Shown: positions 1 to 8,827, numbered from the stretch's first letter. The stretch is DNA of 64,000 nucleotides from Rikenellaceae bacterium (GCA_902362705.1 CABIXK010000002.1:256205-320204); one strand, 5' to 3'. Numbers and translations: made by a program. Notes: generated by a model not told the origin, from the sequence alone.

Positions 1-1448
1 TCGAACAGGCGGCGGAAGGTGTCGGTCATCATCCCGGCGCTCTCGGCCCGCCCGAAGTCGAAAATAAGGTCGCCCGCCGCGGCCAGCACGAGGCACAGGC
101 CGCCCGTGACGCCTGCGGCCCACGCCAGGGCGCGCATGAGGCGCTCGCGCGGCACCTCGCCGCGCCACAGCCGGTCGAGGGCCAGGGCGCCGAGCAGCGG
201 CACGGCCCACTGCACCGCCACGAGCGTCATCGACACGGTGCGGAACTTGTCGTATCCGGGCAGGAGCTTGAACGCCAGCTCGGTAAGCCCCATGAAGTTG
301 CGGCCCCACGAGAGCAGGATCATGAGCGCCGCGACGGCGACGATCCACCACTTGTCCCTCCCGCGCAGCAGCGCGAGGCCCAGCGCCGCGAGGAAGAGGG
401 CAGCGGCGCCCAGATAGGTCGGGCCGGCCGTGTAGGGCTGCGTGCCCCAGTAGGCGGGCAGCTGGCGCGCGGCGCCGCGCAGGCCGTAGCCGTCGAGCAG
501 CCCGGCCACCGGTCCGTCGGCCGAGAAGGGGGTCGACGAGTCGCGCCCCATGAAGTCGGGCACGAGGAGGTTGAGCGTCTCGGCACGGCCGTAGCTCCAC
601 GCCGTGGCGTAGTCGAGGTCCAGGCCTCCGGCTCCCGCGTCGCCTCCGGGCGTCTCTGCGGTCAGCTCCGAGCCGCCGCGGATCGTGTCGCCGGTGTGCT
701 GCGCCGCATACCACAGGGGCGAGAAGTTGGACAGCACGCCCGCCAGGCCCGCGGCCGCGAGCAGCCCGGTGCGGCGCAGGAAGTCGCCCGTGCGCCGTGC
801 GTGCCACGCCGCGACGGCCTCGCTGAACCAGAAGGCGGCCATGGCGAGGAGGAAATAGTAGGTGATCTGCGGGTGGTTGGCGCCGATCTCGAGCGAGGTG
901 GCCGCGGCGGCGATCGCCGCACCCGACCAGCGGTCGCCGCGCAGGGTCATCCACGCGCCGCCCATCATGAGCGGGGCGTAGACCAGCGCCCACATCTTGG
1001 TGACGTGGCCCGCGCCGATGATGAGCACGAAGTAGGTAGAGAAGCCGTAGGCCAGCGCCCCCACGGTGCCCACCCACGGGTCGACGCCCGCGATGAGCAG
1101 CATGAGCCACATCGAGACCATGGCGAAGAAGAGGAACCCGGCGGGGGTGTCGACCAGCGAGACGATGCGCCCGAGCGAGTTCTTGACCAGCTGGGCGGGG
1201 TAGGCCACCGAGATCATGTAGGCCGGCATGCCGCCGAACATGGCGCCCGTCCACTGCGGGTCTTCGCCCGTCGCGGCGCGGCAGTCGCGGATCTCCTTGA
1301 CCATGCCTTCGTACTGCATGACGTCGTGCTGCGGAAGCACCTCGCCGCCGAACTGCGGGGTGAAGTAGAGGGCGCTCGCGACGAAGAAGAGCGCCAGGGC
1401 CGCCGCTGCGGGCAGCAGGCGGTGCAGGGAGGAACGTTTGAAATCCAT
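1..1448 (-). CDS. YfhO-like polytopic membrane protein, 3' end cut off by the window edge
   Basis: The reading frame opens with ATG at 1448 and stays open for 482 codons to the edge, so the C-terminus is missing. An N-terminal membrane segment is followed by a polar stretch (QHDVMQYEGMVKEIRD, then WTGAMFGGMPAYM near residues 65-78) and many hydrophobic helices. This arrangement resembles the large YfhO-type membrane proteins of Bacteroidetes, a GT-C-like family thought to act in envelope glycosylation; the exact substrate is unknown. It is read from a promoter inside the palindromic repeat at 1472-1628: TATCTTTG lies on the minus strand at 1472-1479, just upstream of the start. The family call is from remembered similarity and the function is not established. 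Confidence 0.7.
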   Translation of the reverse strand, partial: MDFKRSSLHRLLPAAAALALFFVASALYFTPQFGGEVLPQHDVMQYEGMVKEIRDCRAATGEDPQWTGAMFGGMPAYMISVAYPAQLVKNSLGRIVSLVDTPAGFLFFAMVSMWLMLLIAGVDPWVGTVGALAYGFSTYFVLIIGAGHVTKMWALVYAPLMMGGAWMTLRGDRWSGAAIAAAATSLEIGANHPQITYYFLLAMAAFWFSEAVAAWHARRTGDFLRRTGLLAAAGLAGVLSNFSPLWYAAQHTGDTIRGGSELTAETPGGDAGAGGLDLDYATAWSYGRAETLNLLVPDFMGRDSSTPFSADGPVAGLLDGYGLRGAARQLPAYWGTQPYTAGPTYLGAAALFLAALGLALLRGRDKWWIVAVAALMILLSWGRNFMGLTELAFKLLPGYDKFRTVSMTLVAVQWAVPLLGALALDRLWRGEVPRERLMRALAWAAGVTGGLCLVLAAAGDLIFDFGRAESAGMMTDTFRRLF

Positions 1449-1471
1449 GATGCGGAGGGGGTTCAAGGGTG

Positions 1472-1628
1472 CAAAGATACGAATAAGCCGAAAACAAAAC
1501 CAAACTTGTTTGGGTTTTGTTGAGGCGAAGTATCTTCGGCGAAGCCAAAAATACGAATAAGCGAGGGCAAAAGCAAGCTTGCTCGCATTTTGCCGGGCGG
1601 GAGTATCTTGGGCGCAGCCAAAGATACG
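1472..1628 (-). repeat. Palindromic promoter repeat, two tandem units
   Basis: CAAAGATACG (minus-strand CGTATCTTTG) occurs at 1472 and 1619, with a one-base variant at 1546, giving periods of 74 and 73 bp. Between the boxes are palindromes: AACAAAACCAAA facing TTTGGGTTTTGTT (1493-1521) and GGCAAAAGCAAG facing a matching arm (1566-1594). On the minus strand a TTG (1501-1503) lies 21 bp upstream of the TATCTTTG at 1472-1479, which makes a plausible promoter for the gene starting at 1448. With the repeat at 1717-1812 and the one at 1895-1979, this fills the 541-bp spacer 1449-1989; I see no gene there. Confidence 0.8.
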
Positions 1629-1716
1629 AAAAGTCGGGGCGAGTTGAAAATGGAAAATTGCGGCGGGGCGCGGCGAATCCGATTGTGGATTGCGGAGCCG
1701 CAGGCTTCGCAGCGGC

Positions 1717-1812
1717 CCGCAGCCACCCCCGGCGAAGGGCTGCTCTCCTCGCCTGAAGGCTCGGCGGCATCCTTCGCTGGCTGCGGCCCGCCCGGCTGAG
1801 AGCCGGGTCTTT
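1717..1812. repeat. GC-rich intergenic repeat, family 2, copy 1
   Basis: Contains the module CGCAGCCACCCCCGGCG-AGGGCTGCTCT, a segment with TCGGCGGCATCC, then CGCTGGCTGCGG and GAGAGCCGGG followed by Ts. The two ends are roughly inverted (GCAGCCA against TGGCTGC). Related copies lie near 14781, 18240, 24690, 50222 and 54655. GAAAATGGAAAATTG, a short motif seen beside other copies, lies just upstream at about 1646-1660. Confidence 0.75.
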
Positions 1813-1894
1813 TCTGTTTCGCAGTCGACCGTGGCCGACCGCCTCCCGTGGCAAATAAAACGCCCCTTGCTATATTGCAGTTGCGAAATTTCAT

Positions 1895-1979
1895 TATCTT
1901 TGACTGCGCCGAAGATACTCCCGCTCGGCAAAAAGCAAGCAAGTCTGCTTGCTTTTGCCCTCGCTTATTCGTATCTTTG
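1895..1979 (+). repeat. Palindromic promoter repeat upstream of the polyprenyl synthase
   Basis: TATCTTTG occurs at 1895-1902 and again at 1972-1979 (77 bp apart). Between them GGCAAAAAGCAAGCA pairs with TGCTTGCTTTTGCC (about 1926-1958). The right arm contains TTG (1949-1951), 20 bp before the downstream -7 box, and the coding start follows at 1990. The promoter reading is inferred from the Bacteroidetes consensus. Confidence 0.8.
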
Positions 1980-1989
1980 CATATTGGTT

Positions 1990-2979
1990 ATGATTCGACT
2001 CGATGACATTCGACGCCCCGTGGAGCCCCAGCTGGCCTCCTACGAGGAGTTCGTCGCCCGTTATTTCACGGCCGAAGGCGAGCTGCTTTCGGAGATGCTG
2101 CGCCATGCGCTCTCGTCGCGCGGCAAGGGTATCCGGCCGCTGCTGGTGATGCTCTCGGCCGCGATGAACGCCGCCAACCCCGCGGCCGCCTCGGGGCGCC
2201 GTCCCGCCCTGGCCGCGCTGCTCGTGGAGATGATCCACCTCTCGTCGCTCATCCACGACGACGTGATCGACGAGGCCGACACGCGCCGCGGCCGCCCCTC
2301 GGCCAATGCCCTGTGGCAGTCGCACAAGGCGGTGCTGCTGGGCGACTACATCCTCTCCCGCGCCCTGAACATCGGCCTGGAGAGCGGCCAGTTCGACCTG
2401 GTGACCCACGTCTGCGGTACCGTCACGTCGCTCTGCGAGGGCGAGGTGCTGCAGGACGATCTGGCCGGCCGCCACACCATGACGCGCGACTCCTACCTGG
2501 AGATCGTCCGCAAGAAGACCGCCTGCCTGCTGGGCGTGAGCGCCTCGGCGGGCGCCCTGGCCGTGGGCGCTCCGCGCGAGCGGGTCTCGGCCATGCGCCG
2601 CTTCGGCGAGGCGCTGGGCATGGCCTTCCAGATGCAGGACGACATCCTCGACTACACCCCCTCGGCGCAGACGGGCAAACCCTCGGGCAACGACCTGCGC
2701 GAGGGCAAGGTGACCCTGCCGCTGCTCACGGTGCTCGACCGCGTGGGGGAGGAGCGCCGCTCGGAGCTGCTCGCCCGCCTGGCCCGCTGCCGCGACGAGG
2801 AGGCCGAGGTCGAATACCTCCAGCGCATCGTCGCCGGCGAGGGAGGCCTCGACCGGGCCGCCGAGGTGATGCGCCACTACATCTCGCGCGCCGTGGGGCA
2901 GCTCTCCGACTATGCCGAAAGCCCCGGCCGCAAGGCGCTGGCCGACCTGTGCGTCTACGTGGCCGAGCGCGACCGATGA
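1990..2979 (+). CDS. ispB: Trans-polyprenyl diphosphate synthase (octaprenyl/IspB-like)
   Basis: 329 aa. Both aspartate-rich motifs of the E-type polyprenyl synthase family are present: LIHDDVIDEADTRRG (first DDxxD) and MQDDILDY (second DDxxD). These bind Mg-diphosphate while the enzyme condenses isopentenyl diphosphate units. In a Bacteroidales cell the product would be the side chain of menaquinone, and menA (21538-22449) and menG (61918-62640) are in the same window. ATG at 1990 is preferred to in-frame upstream starts because it lies 10 bp after the promoter box at 1972-1979 and the conserved N-terminus begins there. Chain length cannot be read from sequence alone, so the symbol is a family assignment. 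The transporter follows 34 bp downstream. Confidence 0.88.
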   Translation: MIRLDDIRRPVEPQLASYEEFVARYFTAEGELLSEMLRHALSSRGKGIRPLLVMLSAAMNAANPAAASGRRPALAALLVEMIHLSSLIHDDVIDEADTRRGRPSANALWQSHKAVLLGDYILSRALNIGLESGQFDLVTHVCGTVTSLCEGEVLQDDLAGRHTMTRDSYLEIVRKKTACLLGVSASAGALAVGAPRERVSAMRRFGEALGMAFQMQDDILDYTPSAQTGKPSGNDLREGKVTLPLLTVLDRVGEERRSELLARLARCRDEEAEVEYLQRIVAGEGGLDRAAEVMRHYISRAVGQLSDYAESPGRKALADLCVYVAERDR

Positions 2980-3013
2980 ACCGATGCTACCGACAACTAT
3001 TAACCTCAATACT

Positions 3014-4309
3014 ATGGCAAAAAACAAAAACCTCCTGCCGATCCTGGTGATGATCGCCCTGTTCGCCATGATCGCATTCGTGACCAACCTCTGCTCGCCG
3101 ATGGCGGTCATCGTGAAGAACCAGTTCGGGGCTTCGAACCTCGAATCGCAGATCGGCAACTACGGCAACTTCATCGCCTATCTGCTGATGGGTATTCCGG
3201 CCGGCATGCTGCTGAAGCGCATCGGCTACAAGAAGACGGCGCTGCTCGCCCTGGTGGTGGGCTTCGTCGGGGTCTTCATCCAGTACATGAGCGGCTGGGA
3301 GAGCCTGGAGCACTGCGCTTTCGCGGTCTATCTGGTGGGCGCCTTCATCGGCGGCTTCTGCATGTGCATGCTCAACACGGTGGTCAACCCCATGCTCAAC
3401 ATCCTGGGCGGCGGCGGTAACAAGGGCAACCAGCTGATCCAGATCGGCGGCGTCTTCAACAGCGCCGCGGCCGTTGCGGTCTACATCCTCATGGGCGCGC
3501 TGATCGGCGACGCAGCCAAGGCCCACGTGGCCGACGCCACGCCGGCGCTCTTCATCGCCATGGCCGTCTTCGCCGTGGCCTTCGTGGTCATCAGCTTCAC
3601 CAAGATCGACGAGCCGCAGCAGGCCGTCGAGGTCAAGACGGGCGAAAAGGACAAGTACAGCGCCTTCTCGTTCCGCCACTTCAAGCTGGGCATCCTGGCC
3701 ATCTTCCTCTACATGGGCATCGAGGTGGGCACGCCGACCTACATCCTCCAGTACCTCACGGCGCTGCCCGAGGCGGGCGGCATGGGCATGGACGCCGGCA
3801 TCGTGGGTCTGATCGTGGCCGTCTACTGGCTCATGATGCTCGTGGGCCGCTTCGTGGGCGGCGCCATCGGCGGCAAGGTCTCGTCGCGCGCGATGATCAC
3901 GGTCGCCTCGGCGGTCAGCATCCTGCTCATCGCCTTCGGCATGTTCGCCCCCACGACCGCCACGGTCAATATCCCGGGCGTCGACTGGGCCAACCTCTCG
4001 CTCATCTGGGCCGAGGTTCCCGTGGGCATCTTCGCCTTCATCCTGGTGGGTCTCTGCACCTCGGTGATGTGGGGCGGCATCTTCAACATGGCCGTCGAGG
4101 GTCTTGGCAAGTACACCGCCATCGCCTCGGGCGCCTTCATGACGATGGTCTTCGGCTGTGCCGTCATGGTCGCCATTCAGGCCTGGATCGCCGACCTCAC
4201 GGGTTCGTACCTCATCAGCTACTTCGTGCCGCTGGGTTGCGCCGCCTATATCCTCTTCTACGCCCTCGTGGGTTCGAAGAACGTCAATAAGGACATCCCC
4301 GTCGAATAA
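3014..4309 (+). CDS. MFS sugar transporter, FHS family (FucP/GluP-like)
   Basis: 431 aa with about 12 hydrophobic segments. The first helix has NLCSPMAVIVKNQFG and is followed by GNYGNFIAYLLMGIPAGML, typical of the fucose/glucose-galactose:H+ symporter branch of the major facilitator superfamily. A basic loop RIGYKK follows helix 2. It probably imports a hexose across the inner membrane; the substrate is unknown. It may be cotranscribed with the polyprenyl synthase 34 bp upstream, and it ends at a strong terminator shared with the convergent ATPase gene. In-frame upstream codons overlap the previous gene, so ATG at 3014 is chosen. Confidence 0.85.
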   Translation: MAKNKNLLPILVMIALFAMIAFVTNLCSPMAVIVKNQFGASNLESQIGNYGNFIAYLLMGIPAGMLLKRIGYKKTALLALVVGFVGVFIQYMSGWESLEHCAFAVYLVGAFIGGFCMCMLNTVVNPMLNILGGGGNKGNQLIQIGGVFNSAAAVAVYILMGALIGDAAKAHVADATPALFIAMAVFAVAFVVISFTKIDEPQQAVEVKTGEKDKYSAFSFRHFKLGILAIFLYMGIEVGTPTYILQYLTALPEAGGMGMDAGIVGLIVAVYWLMMLVGRFVGGAIGGKVSSRAMITVASAVSILLIAFGMFAPTTATVNIPGVDWANLSLIWAEVPVGIFAFILVGLCTSVMWGGIFNMAVEGLGKYTAIASGAFMTMVFGCAVMVAIQAWIADLTGSYLISYFVPLGCAAYILFYALVGSKNVNKDIPVE

Positions 4310-4327
4310 GCGACCGTGATTGTCAGC

Positions 4328-4364
4328 AAAAAGACCCCTGTCGTTTTCGACAGGGGTCTTTTGT
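4328..4364. terminator. Bidirectional intrinsic terminator
   Basis: AAGACCCCTGTCG pairs perfectly with CGACAGGGGTCTT around a short T-rich loop, with an A-run before and a T-run after. It lies between the convergent transporter (ends 4309) and ATPase gene (ends 4377), so it can serve both strands. Confidence 0.92.
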
Positions 4365-4376
4365 TGGGGCAGTTTG

Positions 4377-6365
4377 CTAATAGGCTTCGCAGTACTCTTC
4401 CAAACGTTTTATTTGGGAACGGAATAAGGCCATTTCTTCTTCGGAAACACCTTTTGCGTGGGCATCGCATCGTAAATCGTTAATCGTTTGCATGGCAAGC
4501 GAGAACCGTTGTTTGTCCTTTCCGAAAATATGTTCGAACTGCGGCCATTCTTTTTCTATGATTTTGCGCAGATCTTCCCAGTAGATAATGCTTTTGTTGG
4601 GGTTGAATAGTTCTTTGAGTGGTAGGACTTGGAACTTTTCTTTGCGATTTCCGCCGAAAATATCGAGTATTATTTTTCGAGCTTCCAATTCGCCGTATTT
4701 GGCTAAAAGAATCTGTCGGATCATGGTACGGAGTATTATCTCCAAAGAGCTTCTGCGTTCTTGAATTTCGAGTCGTCTTTCTTCTTCGGTCTGTTTTTGT
4801 TTTTGGAACCGATATTTGTTTTTCAGGTATTCTCTGATTATTTCTATTTTGAATGTATATGTCCCCTGTTCTCCTCCTATTACGTTATATCCGAGCAGAT
4901 GGTCCGTGTATTCGTTCGACAGGGCTGCGAATTGTTCGAATCGCTCCGTGTCGTCCAGTGCCAGGTAGCGAAGCATGTCGTATTCGTCGTGATAATATTG
5001 TTGGAGTACATTCAAGATCATTTCGATATAGGTCGTGTATTTTTTACGATATGAACGCAATGCGTTGCTATAATATCCTTTGTCAATCGTTAACGGTCGG
5101 CTTTTGTTCGCGATCCGATTGATTTCGCTGCATACCGATCGGATCAGGAAGGGGTGACCTCCGAAGTCCTCGGTCAGCTTGGCGCATACGATGTCGTCGA
5201 ATTTCAGTCCCATGATATACCCCAGCGTTTTTACCATGTCTGCGGTCTGTTCTACGGAGAAAGCCGGAATGTATTGGCAGGGAATTTGGTTGAAAATAGG
5301 ATTGTCGATGTCTTGTATGCGCGCCATTTCTGTGCATCTCGGATTGGTCCCTACGATTAGATAGGTGAACAGCGAAGTGTGTTTTTGGGTAAGGGATCGT
5401 AGCGTTTGCCAAAAGTAAACGAAGTCGAGTCCGCTCCTCCAATGGTTGCTGGGGGATATGTCGGGCGAAATATGTTCGATTTCGTCGAATATCAACAGGA
5501 TGTTTTGTTTGTTGAGTTTTTTGTGGAGCAGGACGATGTCTTTCTCGAAACACGAAGATGCATCGCTTTCGGTATATTGTTCGTCGGTTTTTATCAGAGC
5601 CTGGAGTCTGTTCTGTTCTTTGATTTGGTCGATCACGTATTTCAGCGCTTTGTACCATTGTTTTTGATGGAAAGCCGGATTTTGGCAGTCAATGAATACG
5701 GAGGGCATCCCACGGCGTTGCAATACGCGTTGTATTCCGAAAATGATGGAAGTCTTGCCTGTTTTTCGCAGACCAAAAAGTCCAGAGCTTTCGTTGTTTT
5801 CATGCCGGTCGACCAGAGAGTGGATCAATTCGTTTCGACCGAAGAAATAGAACTCTTTTTTGAGTGGCGACTGAAAATTGAACAAATCCCGATTGTAGAA
5901 AAACTCCCGGAATCGTCCCGTGATTTTAATCGAATCTATGGACTCGTTCAATTCGTCGTAGGAGAATGGGATGATGACTTGATTTTCCGGGTCCCGACGT
6001 AGCATATCCTGGGCCTTTTTCTTGACATCGGGATCTTTGCTGATGACGACAGCGACGATCTTCTCGATTCGTAGATTATGATAACGTTCGTATACTTTGT
6101 CCAATACGTTTAGTGTCCTCGGTTCGAAGTTCGGATAGTCGTTCATGATGACTGCGATTTCACACTCGAGATTGAAAAGACGCTGGGAATCTCCTGCGAG
6201 CTTCATGAGGAAATATTTGTATTTCGCATTTCCTTCCAATCGTACTTCGTGCACTCCATTGGTGATATACCAGTGTTTTTCCAACACTTTTAAAATTCTC
6301 AATTCTTCATCCGATAGAATATGGGTGTTTACGGATGAATTTTTGCCAGCGAATACTTCAGACAT
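4377..6365 (-). CDS. AT-rich STAND/AAA-like ATPase with possible HEPN-like C-terminus; candidate defence protein
   Basis: 662 aa. Residues 1-165 form an N-terminal domain I do not recognise (PNFEPRTLNVLDKVYERY, then VIIPFSYDEL). Next comes a P-loop NTPase: FFGR at 174-177, Walker A GLRKTGKTS at 198-206, Walker B LLIFDEIEHI at 290-299, and FGGHPFLIRSVCSEI at 401-415, the type of motif found in archaeal-ATPase/STAND proteins. A charged linker (about 518-540) leads to a helical tail (540-662) ending in INDLRCDAHAKGVSEEE, which recalls Swt1/HEPN-like domains; its R-to-H spacing is one residue shorter than the canonical RNase motif. The gene is visibly richer in A and T than its neighbours and stands alone on its strand, which suggests recent acquisition. 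An anti-phage or regulatory role is inference only. Confidence 0.75.
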   Translation of the reverse strand: MSEVFAGKNSSVNTHILSDEELRILKVLEKHWYITNGVHEVRLEGNAKYKYFLMKLAGDSQRLFNLECEIAVIMNDYPNFEPRTLNVLDKVYERYHNLRIEKIVAVVISKDPDVKKKAQDMLRRDPENQVIIPFSYDELNESIDSIKITGRFREFFYNRDLFNFQSPLKKEFYFFGRNELIHSLVDRHENNESSGLFGLRKTGKTSIIFGIQRVLQRRGMPSVFIDCQNPAFHQKQWYKALKYVIDQIKEQNRLQALIKTDEQYTESDASSCFEKDIVLLHKKLNKQNILLIFDEIEHISPDISPSNHWRSGLDFVYFWQTLRSLTQKHTSLFTYLIVGTNPRCTEMARIQDIDNPIFNQIPCQYIPAFSVEQTADMVKTLGYIMGLKFDDIVCAKLTEDFGGHPFLIRSVCSEINRIANKSRPLTIDKGYYSNALRSYRKKYTTYIEMILNVLQQYYHDEYDMLRYLALDDTERFEQFAALSNEYTDHLLGYNVIGGEQGTYTFKIEIIREYLKNKYRFQKQKQTEEERRLEIQERRSSLEIILRTMIRQILLAKYGELEARKIILDIFGGNRKEKFQVLPLKELFNPNKSIIYWEDLRKIIEKEWPQFEHIFGKDKQRFSLAMQTINDLRCDAHAKGVSEEEMALFRSQIKRLEEYCEAY

Positions 6366-6537
6366 AAAACACTTTCTTAATTTAATATTGCAATATATTT
6401 AAATAAATTGAATCGGCCAAGTCTGGCAGCTTTTATTTGCGTGTTTGGGCCGGTCGAGTGCCTGTTTTTACGCAAAAATCTAATGTTGGATTAGAAAAGT
6501 GATTTCGGCGAAGAGTCGCTTGTTTGTATATTTTCAT

Positions 6538-6545
6538 TAACTTTG
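6538..6545 (+). promoter_or_regulatory. -7 promoter box for the RSH gene
   Basis: TAACTTTG matches the Bacteroidetes TAnnTTTG box and lies 30 bp before the ATG at 6576. No good -33 TTTG is present at 19-21 bp spacing. The rest of the spacer from 6366 is AT-rich and holds no gene. Confidence 0.55.
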
Positions 6546-6575
6546 TCTCGTATTGTCTATAATCGATTCCCCGAT

Positions 6576-8777
6576 ATGGATCTCGCTCGTTATGAATCGC
6601 TTCGCGCGCTGGTGCGCGAAAATTTCTCGGAGACCACGCAGCAGCTCGTCGACCAGGCGCTCGACTACGCCGGGGAGCGCCTCGCGGGGCTCGAACGCTA
6701 CGACGGCTCGCCGCTGCTCTGTCATGCGGCCGCCGTGGCGCGGATCGTCATCGAGGAGGTGGGGCTGGGCCGCAACTCCACGGTGGCCACCCTGCTGCAC
6801 GACGTCGTGCGCCTGGCCCACAAGGAGCTGCCTGCGGAGGAGTTCCTCGCGCTGATGTCCGACATCCGCGCCCGCTTCGGCGACCAGGTCGCGGGCATCT
6901 GCATGGGCATGGCCAACATCTCGGCGCTCAAGCTCAAGGCGGCCAAGGAGCAGGCCGACAACTTCCGCGACCTGATCGTCAGCTACGCGGAGGACCCGCG
7001 CGTCATCCTGGTCAAGCTGGCCGACCGGCTCGAGGTGATGCGCTCGCTGGAGATGTTCCCCCGCGAGAAGTGGCGCAAGAAGAGCTGGGAGTCGATGAAC
7101 CTCTATGCGCAGATCGCCCACAAGCTGGGTCTCTACGAGATCAAGAGCGAGCTGGAGGACATAGCCCTCAAATACCTCGAGCCGAAGGACTACGACCACA
7201 TCGTGGCCAAGCTCGAGGAGTCGGCCGCCGAGCGGCGTGCCTTCATCGCCCGCTTCCTGGTGCCCGTCGAGGAGCGGCTGCGGGCCCTGGGCATGAAGTA
7301 CCACATCAAGAGCCGCACCAAGTCGGTCTTCTCCATCTGGACCAAGATGCGCAAGCAGCACGTACCTTTCGAGGGGGTCTACGACATCTTCGCCCTGCGC
7401 ATCATCATCGACTGCCCGCGCGAGGAGGAGAAGCGCCAGTGCTGGACCGCCTACTCGGTGGTCACCGACTTCTACACCCCCAACCCCAAGCGCATGCGCG
7501 ACTGGGTGTCGATCCCCAAGTCCAACGGCTACGAGTCGCTCCATACGACCGTCTCGGCCGAGGGGCGCTGGGTCGAGGTGCAGATCCGCACCGAACGCAT
7601 GGACGAGGTGGCCGAGCGCGGCATTGCGGCCCACTGGCGCTACAAGGGGGTAAACCAGGGCGGGCGCACGAGCGAGATGTGGCTGAGCCGCCTGCGCGAG
7701 CTGATGGAGGACACGACCCACTCTTTGGCGCAGCGCTTCGACGCCCTGCCCGCCTCGGGCGAGATCTTCGTCTTCACGCCCAACGGCGACCTGCGCAAGC
7801 TGCCCGAGGGGGCCACGCTGCTCGACTTCGCCTTCGACATCCACACCTCGCTGGGCGCCACCTGCGCGGGCGGGCGGGTCAACGGCCGCCCGGCCTCGAT
7901 CCGCGACCGTCTGTCGAACGGCGACATCGTGGAGATCCAGACCCGCAAGGACCAGACGCCCAAGGCCGACTGGCTCTCGGCGGTGGTCACCTCCAAGGCG
8001 CGCAACAAGATCAAGTCCTACCTGCGCGAGGAGCAGGCCAAGCACACGCGCATGGGGCGCGAGGAGCTCGAGCGCAAACTCAAAAACTGGAAATTCGCCA
8101 TCTCCATCGACGAGGCCGTCGCCTACCTGGCCAAACACTTCAAGCTGCGGCTCGGCACGGAGGTCTATGCGCTGCTGGCCACGCAGAAGCTCGACTTCAT
8201 GACCGTCAAGGAGCTCCTCTCGCGCCACCTCTCGGGGCAGGCCGAGGAGGAGCGCCGTGCGGCGGCCGCCGAGGCCGAGCGGCAGAAGATCGAACAGCGG
8301 GCGGCCAAGGAGAGCCGCAGCGGGCAGGACGCGCTGGTGATCGACGACGACCTGTCGAAGATCCGCTACAAGCTTGCCAAGTGCTGCAACCCCATCCGCG
8401 GCGACGAGGTGTTCGGCTTCGTGACCATCAACTCGGGCGTCACGATCCACCGCACCGACTGCCCCAATGCCCGGCGCATGCGCGAGAACTACCCCTACCG
8501 CGTGATCGAGGCGCGCTGGCGCCAGGGTGCAGAGGGCGCCTTCCGCGTCGTGCTGCGCGTGGTGGCCGCCGATACCACGGGCATGGCCAACCACATCACG
8601 GAGGTCATCAGCCGCGACCTGCGGCTCAACATCCGCTCGATCAACTTCGAGGCGGCCTCCGGGGGGTGCATCTCGGGCTCGGTGGCCGTGGAGGTGCCGG
8701 GAGCTTCCGCTGTCGATACGCTCGTGCACTCCCTTTCGCGTATCAAGGGGGTGCAGCGCGTCTACCGCATCAACTGA
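6576..8777 (+). CDS. RelA/SpoT homologue (Rel family (p)ppGpp enzyme), probably synthetase-only
   Basis: 733 aa, with the full long-RSH layout: HD domain (about 35-160), synthetase (240-360), TGS (396-457), helical region, and C-terminal ACT (about 655-733). The synthetase core looks intact: SIPKSNGYESLHTTV, VEVQIRT, AERGIAAHWRYK. The switch motif reads RMRD (306-309), close to the RxKD of bifunctional enzymes. The hydrolase site is altered: H50 and H75-D76 remain, but the ED of HDxxED is replaced by R79-L80, and KLADRLHNMRT has become KLADRLEVMRS. That predicts loss of ppGpp hydrolysis. ATG at 6576 is preferred to the upstream TTG, which overlaps the promoter box. A second, bifunctional RSH would be expected elsewhere in the genome. 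Confidence 0.9.
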   Translation: MDLARYESLRALVRENFSETTQQLVDQALDYAGERLAGLERYDGSPLLCHAAAVARIVIEEVGLGRNSTVATLLHDVVRLAHKELPAEEFLALMSDIRARFGDQVAGICMGMANISALKLKAAKEQADNFRDLIVSYAEDPRVILVKLADRLEVMRSLEMFPREKWRKKSWESMNLYAQIAHKLGLYEIKSELEDIALKYLEPKDYDHIVAKLEESAAERRAFIARFLVPVEERLRALGMKYHIKSRTKSVFSIWTKMRKQHVPFEGVYDIFALRIIIDCPREEEKRQCWTAYSVVTDFYTPNPKRMRDWVSIPKSNGYESLHTTVSAEGRWVEVQIRTERMDEVAERGIAAHWRYKGVNQGGRTSEMWLSRLRELMEDTTHSLAQRFDALPASGEIFVFTPNGDLRKLPEGATLLDFAFDIHTSLGATCAGGRVNGRPASIRDRLSNGDIVEIQTRKDQTPKADWLSAVVTSKARNKIKSYLREEQAKHTRMGREELERKLKNWKFAISIDEAVAYLAKHFKLRLGTEVYALLATQKLDFMTVKELLSRHLSGQAEEERRAAAAEAERQKIEQRAAKESRSGQDALVIDDDLSKIRYKLAKCCNPIRGDEVFGFVTINSGVTIHRTDCPNARRMRENYPYRVIEARWRQGAEGAFRVVLRVVAADTTGMANHITEVISRDLRLNIRSINFEAASGGCISGSVAVEVPGASAVDTLVHSLSRIKGVQRVYRIN

Positions 8778-8827
8778 CGGGGCGGGGGCTTTCGCCGGCC
8801 TCCGCGCGCGTCGCAAACCGCATACCT

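Noticed and set aside
1472..1628. Repeats 73-74 bp apart as a CRISPR array
   Set aside because: The conserved boxes are only about 10-16 bp, and the intervening sequences are palindromic and related to each other rather than unique spacers; there are no cas genes.
6537..8816. Long open frame (759 codons) antisense to the RSH gene
   Set aside because: Its composition (Arg, Ala, His, Val rich) is that of a mirror of GC-rich codons; the plus strand encodes a clear RSH protein.
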